From Hyphomicrobiales bacterium (lineage in GTDB: Bacteria > Pseudomonadota > Alphaproteobacteria > Rhizobiales > Rhizobiaceae): DNA of 64,000 nt. The notes below the pieces were generated by a model. The model saw only the letters and a list, made by a program, of their open reading frames with translations. It did no database searches and was not told where the DNA came from. Of this stretch, positions 24,913-34,768 are shown piece by piece; positions within the stretch are counted from its first letter, which is position 1; every line of letters starts with the position of its first letter. The stretch spans positions 147,405 to 211,404 of the forward strand of contig UICE01000005.1 in NCBI GenBank assembly GCA_900471815.1, read 5' to 3'. A program made the position numbers and the translations under genes.

Positions 24913-26229
24913 TCAACCGTAGACCAACTTGTCTTGCCGTGCGCGAAGCTCGACAATTTTGGATCCCGGAGCTGTGGTGGCGTTGGCATGGGTGATGAGC
25001 TCGCCTTTTTTTATCGGGGCCGTAACCAAGCCGCCTTGCAAAAGTCCGCAGGGAATTGCACCAGCTGACCGCGCTTCAGGCGCAGTCATGATCCAAGCCC
25101 GATAGCAATATTCCCCGATAGCATCGAGCTTGTCGCCGGGTTTCATATCTTTTTTGGCAACAGCGCACACTTCTGCAACCGGCGTGGCCAAAGGAACCAT
25201 ATCCGCCTTACCGTATAGAACGACGCGCGCGCATGTTAGCGGCACTTCAAGAGAGGTGAGATGATAGGGACGATGAAATGTGAAATAGGGACCTTTGCCC
25301 ATTTTCAGATCTTCCATCCGCTCTGATATGCGAGGATGCGACATATCGGCAATAACGAACACGCCGGGAGCCACTCCCTTGCCAATGGAATAGTCAACGA
25401 CGCCAACCTTCGACAATACACCACCATCTTTTTCCGGTACCAGTACCTTGGAAAGCTGATCAAGAGTTGCGGCAGGACCGTGCATGCCTGGCTTGTCCGG
25501 GACAAGCCCTGTTGCATTTGCAATTGCCGCCATTTCCACCATGGTCTTGGAACCGTCCACAAACTCGACGAGCATGCGGACATTCATGTGCCGGCGCGCT
25601 GCTTCTTCCTCGTAATCGTCGGGAATGGCATCAATATTGAGAGGATTGTTCTTGCCCTTGCCCGCAGCAACGATCGGGTGGCCCATGGCAGAAACAAACT
25701 CGATCAACTCCATGCAAGAGGAAGGTTCATCACCCGCACCAAGGGAATAGGTGACGCCGAGCCGATCAGCCTCGCTTTTGAGATAGGCGCCAATAGTGAC
25801 GTCAGCTTCAACATTCATCATGACCAGATGTTTGCCGTGCTCCATGGCCCGCAGACCGATCTCGGCTCCAACCGCCGGCACGCCTGTCGCATCGATGACG
25901 ACATCTATCAGTCCGTTTTCCAGAATGAGATTCGCATCATTGGTGACAGCAATCTTACCCGCTTCCATCGCTTGTGTAAGAGCGGAAGCATTCGATACTT
26001 CACGCGAATGCCCCTCCTCGCGATAGGCGATATCCACCGCCTTAAGCGCATTGGCCGTATTGAGCTCTGAAATAGCGCCGATTTCGATACCCGGCATGTG
26101 CGCTACGCGTGTAACGATGTCGGTTCCCATCTCCCCGGAGCCGATCAGGCCAATGCGGATTGGGCGTCCCGTATCAGCGCGCGCCTGCATATCCCGCGCC
26201 AAGCCTGTCAATGCAACATTTGTATTCAT
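24913..26229 (-). CDS. NAD(P)-dependent oxidoreductase with C-terminal SAF domain
   Basis: A 438-residue homoserine-dehydrogenase-like enzyme. The N-terminal Rossmann fold (about 20-160) has IRIGLIGSGEMGTDIVTRVA with the GxGxxG-type loop and later IDVVIDATGVPAVGAEIGLR. The middle domain carries LGAGDEPSSCMELIEFVSAM and GKGKNNPLNID. The C-terminal part (about 345-438) resembles SAF domains (antifreeze/FlgA/NeuB type), with IPCGLLQGGLVTAPIKKGEL. Such fusions are annotated as NAD(P)H oxidoreductases of unknown substrate in Rhizobiales. Here the gene follows a YtfQRT-YjfF-type importer on the same strand, 146 bases after yjfF, so it may oxidise the imported sugar or its derivative. All this is inference. 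Confidence 0.8.
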   Translation of the reverse strand: MNTNVALTGLARDMQARADTGRPIRIGLIGSGEMGTDIVTRVAHMPGIEIGAISELNTANALKAVDIAYREEGHSREVSNASALTQAMEAGKIAVTNDANLILENGLIDVVIDATGVPAVGAEIGLRAMEHGKHLVMMNVEADVTIGAYLKSEADRLGVTYSLGAGDEPSSCMELIEFVSAMGHPIVAAGKGKNNPLNIDAIPDDYEEEAARRHMNVRMLVEFVDGSKTMVEMAAIANATGLVPDKPGMHGPAATLDQLSKVLVPEKDGGVLSKVGVVDYSIGKGVAPGVFVIADMSHPRISERMEDLKMGKGPYFTFHRPYHLTSLEVPLTCARVVLYGKADMVPLATPVAEVCAVAKKDMKPGDKLDAIGEYCYRAWIMTAPEARSAGAIPCGLLQGGLVTAPIKKGELITHANATTAPGSKIVELRARQDKLVYG

Positions 26230-26375
26230 AATTCCTCCAATGTTCTATAACTGGAATAGGACGAGAACGCGTGATTGGCAACTGACTATGCCGCTTTGTA
26301 GCGAAAATCCAGGATTTGTTATGACCTTGGCCTGCGAAACGCTGGCGCTAGAGGGCCGAAAAACCTATTCGACAG

Positions 26376-27353
26376 TTATGGTTTGGTAAGGGTCGCCGTT
26401 CTTTTCGATGACAGCAACACCAACAGACGTTGCAAAGCAATGAATGAGAAGAGAAGTATTCCCACAACGATCTTTGTCCACCAGCTCGACAAAGTTCCAT
26501 CGAAAACAATGTATGTCTGGATAATGCCCTGAATAATTACACCGATGAAAGTGCCCGCGACATAGCCAACGCCACCGGTCAGCAGGGTTCCGCCAATAAC
26601 AACGGCCGCAATTGTATCAAGTTCGACACCAACTGCTGCAAGAGAATATCCGGCCGAAGTATAAAGAGAGAAGACGATACCCGCGAGCCCTGACAGAAAG
26701 CCCGACATCGCATAGATGCCGATGGTTGTTTTGGCAACGGGCACTCCCATAAGCTCGGCAGAAGTACGATTTCCTCCGACGGCATAAATATATGAGCCAA
26801 ATTTGCTGAAATGGGCCATTACAATGCCAAATGCAAAGATCAGCAGCATCAGGCAGCCAATGAAAGTCAGTCTTCCGCCACCCGGCAGCAGATAATATAA
26901 TCCCTGCAGATATGTATAGAATTGATGATTGACCGGTATTGAATCCGTCGTCATGACAAAGCACATGCCTCGCGCCAGAAACATTCCTGCCAGCGTAACA
27001 ATGAAGGCGGGGACTTCCAGATAATGGATAACGGCACCCATGCTTGCCCCGAAAGCAGTGGTAATGACGAGCGCAATGGCGAAAGCGATGAGGGGATGAA
27101 TTCCGTAATGCGTGATCAGCACCGCAAGCAATACGCCGGTGAAGGCAATCACCGATCCGACCGATAGGTCGATGCCACCTGAGAGAATGACAAAGGTCAT
27201 ACCCACGGCAGCAATTCCAAGAAACGCGTTGTCAGTCAGCAAATTTCCGGCGACCCGTGTTGAAAACATCATGGGGAACTGAAAGACGCAGACAGCATAA
27301 GCAATGATACAGATCAACAATGTTGCATAAAGAGGTAAAAGACGTGTGTTCAC
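26376..27353 (-). CDS. yjfF: Sugar ABC permease, YjfF-like
   Basis: A 325-residue inner-membrane permease of the RbsC/BPD_transp_2 family with about nine hydrophobic segments. Family stretches: GMTFVILSGGIDLSVGSVIA near residue 50 and GVELDTIAAVVIGGTLLTGG near 235. It ends with a basic tail SSKRTATLTKP. In E. coli YjfF pairs with YtfT in the galactofuranose importer, and the same two-permease order is seen here. It overlaps ytfT by four bases. Confidence 0.88.
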   Translation of the reverse strand: MNTRLLPLYATLLICIIAYAVCVFQFPMMFSTRVAGNLLTDNAFLGIAAVGMTFVILSGGIDLSVGSVIAFTGVLLAVLITHYGIHPLIAFAIALVITTAFGASMGAVIHYLEVPAFIVTLAGMFLARGMCFVMTTDSIPVNHQFYTYLQGLYYLLPGGGRLTFIGCLMLLIFAFGIVMAHFSKFGSYIYAVGGNRTSAELMGVPVAKTTIGIYAMSGFLSGLAGIVFSLYTSAGYSLAAVGVELDTIAAVVIGGTLLTGGVGYVAGTFIGVIIQGIIQTYIVFDGTLSSWWTKIVVGILLFSFIALQRLLVLLSSKRTATLTKP

Positions 27354-28366
27354 TGGCTCTTCCGCCCTTTGGTACCGAATTCTGCCTTAACGAATGCCCA
27401 GCCGCCAGCCGATGAGAATGACTGCGCAAGCAAGATCACGATTATGACCAGCGCTTTCAAAATGAGATTATATTCTGGCGGGAAACCGGACAGCAGTATT
27501 CCTGTGTTCATTGCCTGAATGATGACCGCTCCCAGCGCCGACATGAGAATGGAGAACCGACCGCCGAAGAGCGACGTGCCACCGACAACGACGGCAAGGA
27601 TAGCGTCCAGTTCCAGCCAAAGACCAGCATTATTGGCGTCCGCTCCACGTATATCGGCTGCAATAATGATCCCCGCCAATGCCGCACAGAACCCGCAGAA
27701 AGCGTAGATTACAAGCAGCAGCAGCTTGCTGTTCAGGCCTGCATAATTGCTGGCGCTGCGATTGATACCAATGGATTCGATCAGCAGCCCAAGTGCTGTG
27801 CGCCGGACAACCGCAATCGCCACGATGAGAAGCAGCAACGCAATCAGGATAGGCATCGGAACCCCGGCAAATGATCCGGTTCCGAAAAATATCAGGCCAG
27901 GTTCATTGAAGGTGACGATGGAACCTTCCGTAATCAGCTGCGCGATACCCCGCCCGGCAACCATCAAAATCAACGTTGCCACGATGGGTTGCAGGTCGAA
28001 ATAGGCGACAAGAATACCGTTCCACAATCCGCACAACAAACCTACCCCAAGCGTGGCAAGAATGACGATCGGCAGGGGATATCCGGCAACGGTCATCGTT
28101 GCCGCTATCGCACCGGACACCGCCATCACTGCACCAACGGAAAGGTCAACACCGCGGCTCGCGATGACAGCAGTCATGCCAACTGCAAGGATAATCACCG
28201 GCGCACCCCGGTTGAGCACGTCGATCAGGCTACCGAACAACCGCCCGTCTTGAAGGCGTATGTCGAAAAATCCGGGGAAGGCGAGATAGTTGAGAAATAA
28301 TATCAGCACGAGCGTAAGCAGCTGCGGCATGGCCTTCGTCAGTGCTGTGACACGCGGACCGCTCAT
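27350..28366 (-). CDS. ytfT: Sugar ABC permease, YtfT-like
   Basis: A 338-residue permease of the same family with GMTAVIASRGVDLSVGAVMA and a second family stretch LELDAILAVVVGGTSLFGGR. Partner of the YjfF-like permease in a heterodimer. The stop of ytfR and the start of this gene overlap by four bases. Its N terminus starts with a short basic cytosolic segment MSGPRVTALTKAMPQ. Confidence 0.88.
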   Translation of the reverse strand: MSGPRVTALTKAMPQLLTLVLILFLNYLAFPGFFDIRLQDGRLFGSLIDVLNRGAPVIILAVGMTAVIASRGVDLSVGAVMAVSGAIAATMTVAGYPLPIVILATLGVGLLCGLWNGILVAYFDLQPIVATLILMVAGRGIAQLITEGSIVTFNEPGLIFFGTGSFAGVPMPILIALLLLIVAIAVVRRTALGLLIESIGINRSASNYAGLNSKLLLLVIYAFCGFCAALAGIIIAADIRGADANNAGLWLELDAILAVVVGGTSLFGGRFSILMSALGAVIIQAMNTGILLSGFPPEYNLILKALVIIVILLAQSFSSAGGWAFVKAEFGTKGRKSQ

Positions 28367-29880
28367 GCCGAAGCCCTTTCGGGTTCAGCAGCAATCATCC
28401 GCATGATATTAGCTGGAACAATATCATCACCGGAAATTTCACCGCGATGGGCACGGTCACGCAAAACGACAACGCGGCTGCTATAGGCAACGATCTCATC
28501 GATTTCCGATGAGATAACAAGCAGGGCCATGCCGTCGTCACACAATTGATGAATCAAGGCAATAATCTCCGCATGAGCACCCACATCAATGCCGCGGGTT
28601 GGTTCGTCCAAAATGAGAAGCCGTGGATTGGTGGCAAGCCAGCGTGCAAGAATGACTTTCTGCTGATTACCGCCAGAGAGAAATTTCACCGGCTTTTCGA
28701 TGTCGGTCGTTCGAATATCGAAAGCCTTGACGAATTTATCAGCCAGTACAGTCTGCTCATGAGTTGAGAGCCGATTGAACCAGCCCCTATGCGCTTGCAG
28801 CGCAAGACAGATATTTTCCCGCACTGAAAGGTCACCGATTATACCGTCGGACTTGCGATCTTCCGGACATAAGCCAAAGCCACAGGCCACTGCGTCCTGT
28901 GGAGTCCGGATAAGCACCGGATCGCCATCAATGTGAATCTGCCCTGTGTCTGCGGCATCAATACCAAACAGAACTTTAGCGGTTTCCGTGCGTCCAGAAC
29001 CCAAAAGTCCCGCCATGCCAACAACTTCGCCCTCGCCAATATCCAGATCAAATGGTGCGATGCTACGACTGCGTCCGAGCCCTTTGAAAGAAAACTGTCT
29101 GATTTCGGGAGCGGGCCGGTCACGGCGCGTATTATGTGTGGCAACAGCCAATGTTCGCCCGAGCATAAGCGAAACAAGCTCAATTTTTGGAAGCTCTGTT
29201 GTTAACGCGCTTCCGGCCAGTTTGCCATTGCGCAGGACCGTCACCCGGTCGCAGATTTCATAAACCTGATCGAGAAAATGGGTAATGAAGACAATCCCCA
29301 GGCCACGGCTTCGCAACTTGCGAAGAATTGCGAACAGGATTTCGGTCTCATGGCGGTCGAGACTGGCTGTCGGCTCATCAAGAATGAGAACACGTCCTGA
29401 CATATCGACAGCGCGGGCAATTGCCACAAGCTGCTGGACAGCGACGGAATAGCGGGACAAATCCGATGAGACGTCCAGATGGAGATCGTACTGGGTCAGC
29501 AGCTCCCTGGCACTTTTTTCCATCAGCTTGCGATTGACGAAGCCAAAACGCATTGGCTGGCGACCAATGAAAAGATTATCGGCAACAGACATATCCGGCA
29601 GCAAGTTCACTTCCTGATAGACGGTGCCGATGCCCAGATTTTGCGCATGCTGCGTGTCGCGCACGCTCACAGGCTGCCCGTCGATCTTTATCACGCCGGA
29701 ATCGGGCTGATGCACGCCTGTCAGTACTTTGATAAGCGTCGACTTTCCTGCACCATTCTCGCCGAGAAGTGCATGGATTTCTCCGGGGCGGACGGCAAAA
29801 TCGACGCTGTCCAGAGCTTTAAATCCGATGAATGATTTGCAGATGCCTTCTACGGCCAGAAGACTGGGATGTTCCGTCAT
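28363..29880 (-). CDS. ytfR: Sugar ABC ATPase with two nucleotide-binding domains, YtfR-like
   Basis: A 505-residue fused ATPase of the RbsA/MglA/YtfR type. The first half (about 1-245) has Walker A GENGAGKST, a degenerate signature SRYSVAVQQLVAIARA and Walker B VLILDEPTASLD; the second half has GLLGSGRTE in place of a full Walker A, signature FLSGGNQQKVILARWL and LLILDEPTRGIDVG. This asymmetry, one intact and one altered site, is the family norm. It energises YtfT and YjfF. A hairpin lies between the upstream binding-protein gene and its start. Confidence 0.92.
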   Translation of the reverse strand: MTEHPSLLAVEGICKSFIGFKALDSVDFAVRPGEIHALLGENGAGKSTLIKVLTGVHQPDSGVIKIDGQPVSVRDTQHAQNLGIGTVYQEVNLLPDMSVADNLFIGRQPMRFGFVNRKLMEKSARELLTQYDLHLDVSSDLSRYSVAVQQLVAIARAVDMSGRVLILDEPTASLDRHETEILFAILRKLRSRGLGIVFITHFLDQVYEICDRVTVLRNGKLAGSALTTELPKIELVSLMLGRTLAVATHNTRRDRPAPEIRQFSFKGLGRSRSIAPFDLDIGEGEVVGMAGLLGSGRTETAKVLFGIDAADTGQIHIDGDPVLIRTPQDAVACGFGLCPEDRKSDGIIGDLSVRENICLALQAHRGWFNRLSTHEQTVLADKFVKAFDIRTTDIEKPVKFLSGGNQQKVILARWLATNPRLLILDEPTRGIDVGAHAEIIALIHQLCDDGMALLVISSEIDEIVAYSSRVVVLRDRAHRGEISGDDIVPANIMRMIAAEPERASA

Positions 29881-29912
29881 TGCGCCTCTCGCGAGCGTAT
29901 TGTCAATCAGTA

Positions 29913-29939
29913 GCCAGCCGCCCCGATAGGGCAGCTGGC
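29913..29939 (-). promoter_or_regulatory. Intercistronic hairpin after the YtfQ-like gene
   Basis: GCCAGCCGCCC at 29913-29923 faces GGGCAGCTGGC at 29929-29939, 11 bases with one wobble and a five-base loop, between the ytfQ stop (29953) and ytfR start (29880). No T run follows on the minus strand. Likely an mRNA-protecting or attenuating hairpin. Confidence 0.6.
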
Positions 29940-29952
29940 AATGACGGTTTGA

Positions 29953-30918
29953 TCAGTATCCCAGACCCTTTTTCTCCTCGTAGACCTTCTTTGGATCATC
30001 CGCCTGCGTATAAAGCTTCGATTCCGTCTGGATCCACTTTGGCGGGGCCTTTCCGTCATCCTTGAACGCCTTGAGCGCATCAAAAGCCGGGCCGGCCATA
30101 TTTGGGGTCAGTTCAACGGTTGCGTTGGCTTCGCCCTCAGACATGGCCTTGAAAATATCCGGAACCGCGTCAATCGACACGACGAGAATATCCTTGCCTG
30201 GCTTCAAGCCTGCTTCTTTGATTGCCTGAATTGCACCGACAGCCATGTCATCATTGTGGGCGTACAGTGCGCAAATGTCTTTGCCGCCATTTTCGGCTTT
30301 CAGAAAGCCTTCCATGACTTCCTTGCCCTTGGACCGGGTAAAGTCGCCTGTCTGGCTCCGGGTAATCTTGATGTTGGATGCAGATGCGATACCTTCTTCA
30401 AAGCCCTTCTTGCGGTTGATTGCCGGGCTCGAGCCAACAGTTCCCTGCAATTCGACGACTTTACAATCCTTGCCAGCTACTGTTTTCACCAGCCATTCGC
30501 CCGCAACCTTGCCTTCGTGCACTGTATCTGACGTCACAGCTGTCAAATACAGATCATCACTGGCTGTTTCGATTGTGCGGTCCAAAAGTATAACCGGAAT
30601 TTTGGCTTCCTTGGCTTCTGTGAGAACAGTATCCCAGCCCGTCGCAACGACCGGCGCAATGAAGATTGCATCGACGCCTTGAGCGACGAATCCACGGATC
30701 GCCTTGATTTGATTTTCCTGCTTCTGCTGAGCGTCGGCAATCTTCAGATTAATACCGCGCTTTTCCGCTTCGATTTTAGACACGGACGTTTCAGCGGCTC
30801 GCCAGCCGGATTCAGAGCCGATCTGCGAAAAGCCAACTGTCAAATCTGCCGCGTTGGCATACCCAGCAAAGGCAATTGCCACCGTAGTGGCAAGCAGAAT
30901 TCTCTTCGTAAAAGCCAT
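29953..30918 (-). CDS. ytfQ: Periplasmic sugar-binding protein, YtfQ-like
   Basis: A 321-residue binding protein of the ribose/galactose type. Signal peptide MAFTKRILLATTVAIAFAGY ending in ANA (residue 23). The mature start DLTVGFSQIGSESGWRAAET and the stretches ADAQQKQENQIKAIRGFVAQ, VELQGTVGSSPAINRKKGFE, and SIDAVPDIFKAMSEGEANAT closely match what is known for E. coli YtfQ, which binds galactofuranose with high affinity. So galactofuranose or a similar furanose is a good guess. First gene of the importer; a palindrome 55-71 bases upstream is a possible operator. Confidence 0.92.
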   Translation of the reverse strand: MAFTKRILLATTVAIAFAGYANAADLTVGFSQIGSESGWRAAETSVSKIEAEKRGINLKIADAQQKQENQIKAIRGFVAQGVDAIFIAPVVATGWDTVLTEAKEAKIPVILLDRTIETASDDLYLTAVTSDTVHEGKVAGEWLVKTVAGKDCKVVELQGTVGSSPAINRKKGFEEGIASASNIKITRSQTGDFTRSKGKEVMEGFLKAENGGKDICALYAHNDDMAVGAIQAIKEAGLKPGKDILVVSIDAVPDIFKAMSEGEANATVELTPNMAGPAFDALKAFKDDGKAPPKWIQTESKLYTQADDPKKVYEEKKGLGY

Positions 30919-30972
30919 GACTTCTCCTCCCTAATTGGTCAAACTGTTAAGATCCTCCCAGACCTCAATGTG

Positions 30973-30989
30973 TTACTATAATATAGTAA
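30973..30989. promoter_or_regulatory. Palindromic operator TTACTATA-A-TATAGTAA
   Basis: A perfect eight-base dyad around a single A, 55-71 bases upstream of the ytfQ start on the minus strand. Its AT-rich core (TATAAT at 30977-30982 on the plus strand, TATTAT on the other) could overlap a -10 box. The cluster contains no regulator of its own, so the binding protein must be coded elsewhere. Confidence 0.6.
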
Positions 30990-31057
30990 TATAAATAGCA
31001 AGAAGACGAACGGATGGTAAGTTGCAGAAACCGTTTTTCAACGATTGGATATCCGGA

Positions 31058-32452
31058 TTATCGGGTGTTCCTTGACGATAGAAACCCGGCGTCGACCGTA
31101 CTGTCTCGCCAATGTCTGGCGTAGAAATCAAAATCGGCATCAAGCGGCAAGATTGTTTTATCACCAGATTCGACGGGCAGGTGTGCACCCGCCAACAGGG
31201 CAGCGCCAAGACTCGTGCCCGTTGAACCCGGAGCGGCAATGACTTCGCGGGATGTGAGGGATCGCAAGGCGGAAAGATATATTTGGTTGCGGGAGAATGG
31301 CCCCTCAACAATTGTCGGGCCTATCGCGCCGATCAATTGAAGGCTCGTCTGCGTCATCAGCGCTGCATAGAGAGAAGCTGCTGCATTTCTGTCTGAGGCA
31401 CCGTCCGGCTCACCATTCACCCAAACAGCCTTATGGTTGGGGAAGGGTCCCGATCCTTGTATAATACTTGGAAGGATCATTGTCCGGTCGGCGATAATCC
31501 GGGCAAGCGTTTCAGCGTCAGGTTCGGCGATTTGACCTTGCGTCAGTTGATCGAATTCTCTTCCGCCCATAAAGCGGGCGGAAGGTACAGCTTTGCCGTA
31601 AACATCAACATTGGCCAACGTGTCACGATCCGGGTCAAGTTGTTCAAGCGTTCCTCCCACCGCAAACAACACCACCCAGGTACCTGTAGAAATGACGGAA
31701 AAACCAGACTTGCGCCTCATCAGATGGGGCAGCAATGAAGCGTTGGAATCGTGAATGCCGCAATAAACCGGAATTGATTGTTTGCTACCGATCTCGGCAG
31801 CCACTGCAGGCAGAATACCGCCGATCCTCTCAAACGCCGAGGCTATAGGAGGAAGCAACGGCCGTAGCTCAAGCTTATCGACAAGACTGGAATAGCTGCA
31901 TGTTTGCGGATTCCATAAATCGGTGTGACAGCCCAGAGATGTCACTTCGTTTCTGGCAATTCCGGTCAGACGCCACACCCAGTACTGAGCGTAGGTGACA
32001 ATCGTCCTGACCTTGGCAAACTCGGCCGGAAATTGGGTTTTCTGATAATGGATTTGCGCTCCAACATTCAGGCCACCAGACTGCAAGGGGGAACCGGTTT
32101 CTGAAAAATCCGGGCGCAAAGCCGCATAGGCTGCGCAGACCTCATCGGGATAGCTATATTCATAATCAATAGCCGGCATGGCCAGACCTTGCCCATCAAG
32201 CAAGACGGCGGCTGCGCCGTGCGCCGTTACGGAGATTGCGTCAAACCCGGGAGCGGAAGCAAATTCCGACAACGCACCGAGACAAAACTCCCAAAGAGTC
32301 TCGACATCATAGTGTGGGTACAGGCCGGTCTTCAGAACACGATTGGGCGTACTTCTCGCGACGATTTCCAAGCCGGTACCGGTGTCAACCACGACAACCT
32401 TGGCATTCGTCTTGCCGATATCCAGAACTGCAATATGACGAATTGCGCTCAT
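31058..32452 (-). CDS. rhaK: FGGY carbohydrate kinase, L-rhamnulose kinase RhaK type
   Basis: A 464-residue FGGY kinase. The first phosphate motif is [17 protein letters not shown] (about 7-23), which has the GKT form of the RhaK/rhamnulokinase-like subgroup, and the adenosine side contains [15 protein letters not shown] near the C terminus. It is the last gene of the rha ABC operon, its ATG overlapping the rhaU stop. In Rhizobium leguminosarum this RhaK is the sugar kinase and is also needed for rhamnose transport activity, an established finding there. Here the same gene order rhaSTPQUK supports that assignment. Confidence 0.9.
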   Translation of the reverse strand: MSAIRHIAVLDIGKTNAKVVVVDTGTGLEIVARSTPNRVLKTGLYPHYDVETLWEFCLGALSEFASAPGFDAISVTAHGAAAVLLDGQGLAMPAIDYEYSYPDEVCAAYAALRPDFSETGSPLQSGGLNVGAQIHYQKTQFPAEFAKVRTIVTYAQYWVWRLTGIARNEVTSLGCHTDLWNPQTCSYSSLVDKLELRPLLPPIASAFERIGGILPAVAAEIGSKQSIPVYCGIHDSNASLLPHLMRRKSGFSVISTGTWVVLFAVGGTLEQLDPDRDTLANVDVYGKAVPSARFMGGREFDQLTQGQIAEPDAETLARIIADRTMILPSIIQGSGPFPNHKAVWVNGEPDGASDRNAAASLYAALMTQTSLQLIGAIGPTIVEGPFSRNQIYLSALRSLTSREVIAAPGSTGTSLGAALLAGAHLPVESGDKTILPLDADFDFYARHWRDSTVDAGFLSSRNTR

Positions 32453-32772
32453 GGGAGATGAAACATGTTCGTGAGCGGAGTTTGGACAGGCGAATTATCC
32501 TCATTGGTTGCCATGATGTCAGCCATGTAAGCCCACCATTTTTTCATAACGGGATGCTCTGCCAGTTTTTGCATCCCATGATTTGCTGGTCGGGTTAAAA
32601 CCCCAAAAAGCGTATGGGTAGCCGGATCAAGGTGGATCGAATAATCCCTGACACCCGCATCGTGCAACAGAGCCACCAGTTCAGGCCATATTTCCGTATG
32701 GCGGCGCTTATATTCTGCTTCCATGCCCGGATTCAGCGTCATGGTGAATGCATATTTCTCAGTGAGATTCAT
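32449..32772 (-). CDS. rhaU: L-rhamnose mutarotase
   Basis: A 107-residue protein of the RhaM/RhaU family that interconverts alpha and beta anomers of L-rhamnose. The start [20 protein letters not shown] and [20 protein letters not shown] carry the catalytic histidine and the family core; [20 protein letters not shown] is the strongly conserved segment. Dimeric ferredoxin-like barrel, cytoplasmic. It lies between a permease gene and the kinase with four-base overlaps on both sides, as in R. leguminosarum. Confidence 0.96.
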   Translation of the reverse strand: MNLTEKYAFTMTLNPGMEAEYKRRHTEIWPELVALLHDAGVRDYSIHLDPATHTLFGVLTRPANHGMQKLAEHPVMKKWWAYMADIMATNEDNSPVQTPLTNMFHLP

Positions 32773-33770
32773 GCTGTTCTGCCATATCTAAATCGACGGA
32801 TGATGATCGGCAACGTGATTGTTGCGATTAACAAAAGTCCGATGAAAATCGACATAACAATACCCGGCACATTCAGCAGACCGAGACCAAATGTTACCAA
32901 TCCCATCACAAACGCAGCGATAACGACACCGCCAATGCGGCCCGAACCACCGAGGATCGAAATTCCGCCAAGAACAACCATGGTCACGACCTCCAGCTCC
33001 CACCCTTGTGCAATCGAAGGACGGGTGGAACCTAGGCGGGACGTCAGGCAGACAGCTGCGATACCGGACATCAGGCCAGTGAGCAGAAACAACAGAAACT
33101 TGACGCGTTCGACACGAATGCCGGAAAAACGTGCGGCAAATTCATTGTTACCAATGGCATAGATGCGGCGGCCAAAATTTGTGGCATGCAGCAAAATCGC
33201 GAAAAGGCAGGCAAAAACTGCAAACAAGGCGAATTCGAATGAGACGACCCAAAAGACATAGCCCTGGCCGAAGTACGCAAATGATGCGGGATAACCACCA
33301 TAAGCCTTGTCGCCCAGCACAATATAGGCGATGCCTCGAAACAGGCTCATGGTGCCAATAGTGACGACGATTGAAGGCAGGCGCAGACCGGCAACGAGTA
33401 CGCCATTGATTACGCCGCATCCGAGGCCAACACCAATGCCGATCAAAACAATACCCGGTGTACCCACCCCCATTTGAGCCGCTGTTCCCATGGCAGTTGA
33501 AGCAAGCGCAATAATCGCGGCCACGGATAGGTCTATTTCGCCCGCTATAATCAAAAGCGCCATAGCAAAGGCTATCAATGCCTTTTCAGTGAAATTGAAT
33601 GTGGCGTCCGACAAGTTCCAAGCATTGAGGAAGTAAGGTGAGGCAAGGCTATTGGCAATGAAGATCAGCACTGCCACACATAAAAGCAGCGCTTCCCAGC
33701 TTGCAAAAAGACGCGAGGCAGATGTACCCAACCGATCAGGAATATGCCGTTTTTCCGTGACTGCGCTCAT
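32769..33770 (-). CDS. rhaQ: Rhamnose ABC permease RhaQ
   Basis: A 333-residue permease of the RbsC family, starting [20 protein letters not shown] at 33770, where its ATG overlaps the rhaP stop. Signature stretches: [20 protein letters not shown] and [20 protein letters not shown]. About nine hydrophobic segments. A much longer frame runs on to 34268 but only inside rhaP and is not real. Pairs with RhaP. Confidence 0.92.
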   Translation of the reverse strand: MSAVTEKRHIPDRLGTSASRLFASWEALLLCVAVLIFIANSLASPYFLNAWNLSDATFNFTEKALIAFAMALLIIAGEIDLSVAAIIALASTAMGTAAQMGVGTPGIVLIGIGVGLGCGVINGVLVAGLRLPSIVVTIGTMSLFRGIAYIVLGDKAYGGYPASFAYFGQGYVFWVVSFEFALFAVFACLFAILLHATNFGRRIYAIGNNEFAARFSGIRVERVKFLLFLLTGLMSGIAAVCLTSRLGSTRPSIAQGWELEVVTMVVLGGISILGGSGRIGGVVIAAFVMGLVTFGLGLLNVPGIVMSIFIGLLLIATITLPIIIRRFRYGRTA

Positions 33771-34768
33771 GCTGCTACCTCGATTTGTTCCGATGCACCG
33801 CGATCTCGAAGGATAATCCGCCCGCGTCGACGCTCTTGTCGCGCATTGAAGATAACTGCAGCAATGATTACCCCGCCTGAAATTGCCATTTGCGAGAAAG
33901 GCGAAATGTTGATGACTGGCAGCGCATTCTTGATAACACCAAGAAACAGCGCACCAAGAACAGCGCCTGCGACGGAACCTATGCCGCCGAGGGTTGAAAT
34001 TCCGCCAATGACGCAGGCCGCAACACTGTCGAGCTCGAAGCCTGCAGCGATGTCGACATACGCGACCGCGTAGCGCGAAACCCAAAGATAGCCGCATAGA
34101 CCCGCGAGCGTGCCGGAAATTACGAAAGCAAAGAAGCGGGTGCGCCCAACGTCGATGCCTGCGTAAACTGCGGCAGTCGGATTCCCGCCCGACGCGTAGA
34201 TTGCGCGGCCAAGGAATGTGCGTGACATGACGAGATACATTACAGCCACAATGATAATGGCTATCCAACCAAGAACTGGCAGGCCAAGAAACAATTGGCG
34301 CGGCGTCTGAAGGAATGGTTCGCTCATCTGATGGGCGTTAACCCACGCGCCGCCGGAAAGCACAAAAGCCATCCCCCGATAGATGGTCAAAGTGCCGAGA
34401 GTAACAACAATCGAAGGGATCTTAAGCTTCCACACAAAAAGCCCGTTGAGGGCACCGAGTATCGCGCCAATTGCCAGTGCTACAAGCACAATCAGAGCCA
34501 ATGGCAGATCCGGATAAGATGCATTTAACATGCCCACAGCCATGCCGGTAAAGGCAACATTGGCGGCCACGGACAGGTCAATCGACTTGGTAAGGATTAC
34601 TGTCATCTGCCCCAAGGCCAGGATGATAAGAATCGACGTGTCGTTGAATATGTTGGATAAGTTACCGGGCCTGGCAAAACCCGGCGCGCGCGTTGAAAAG
34701 ACCGCAAGCAGAATGGCGATAATAATTACCAGCAATATTTCGCGGTATCTGAAGATTTGTTTGATCAT
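33767..34768 (-). CDS. rhaP: Rhamnose ABC permease RhaP
   Basis: A 333-residue permease. It shows LGQMTVILTKSIDLSVAANV near residue 55 and FELDSVAACVIGGISTLGGI near 240, the paired family motifs. The first helix is YREILLVIIIAILLAVFSTR. Ends with a basic tail RRRGRIILRDRG. Its ATG shares one base with the rhaT stop codon. Heterodimer partner of RhaQ. Confidence 0.92.
   Translation of the reverse strand: MIKQIFRYREILLVIIIAILLAVFSTRAPGFARPGNLSNIFNDTSILIILALGQMTVILTKSIDLSVAANVAFTGMAVGMLNASYPDLPLALIVLVALAIGAILGALNGLFVWKLKIPSIVVTLGTLTIYRGMAFVLSGGAWVNAHQMSEPFLQTPRQLFLGLPVLGWIAIIIVAVMYLVMSRTFLGRAIYASGGNPTAAVYAGIDVGRTRFFAFVISGTLAGLCGYLWVSRYAVAYVDIAAGFELDSVAACVIGGISTLGGIGSVAGAVLGALFLGVIKNALPVINISPFSQMAISGGVIIAAVIFNARQERRRGRIILRDRGASEQIEVAA

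Noticed and set aside
33771-34268. Longer N terminus of rhaQ
   Set aside because: The extension is out of frame inside rhaP; the ATG at 33770 overlaps the rhaP stop as in the rest of the operon.
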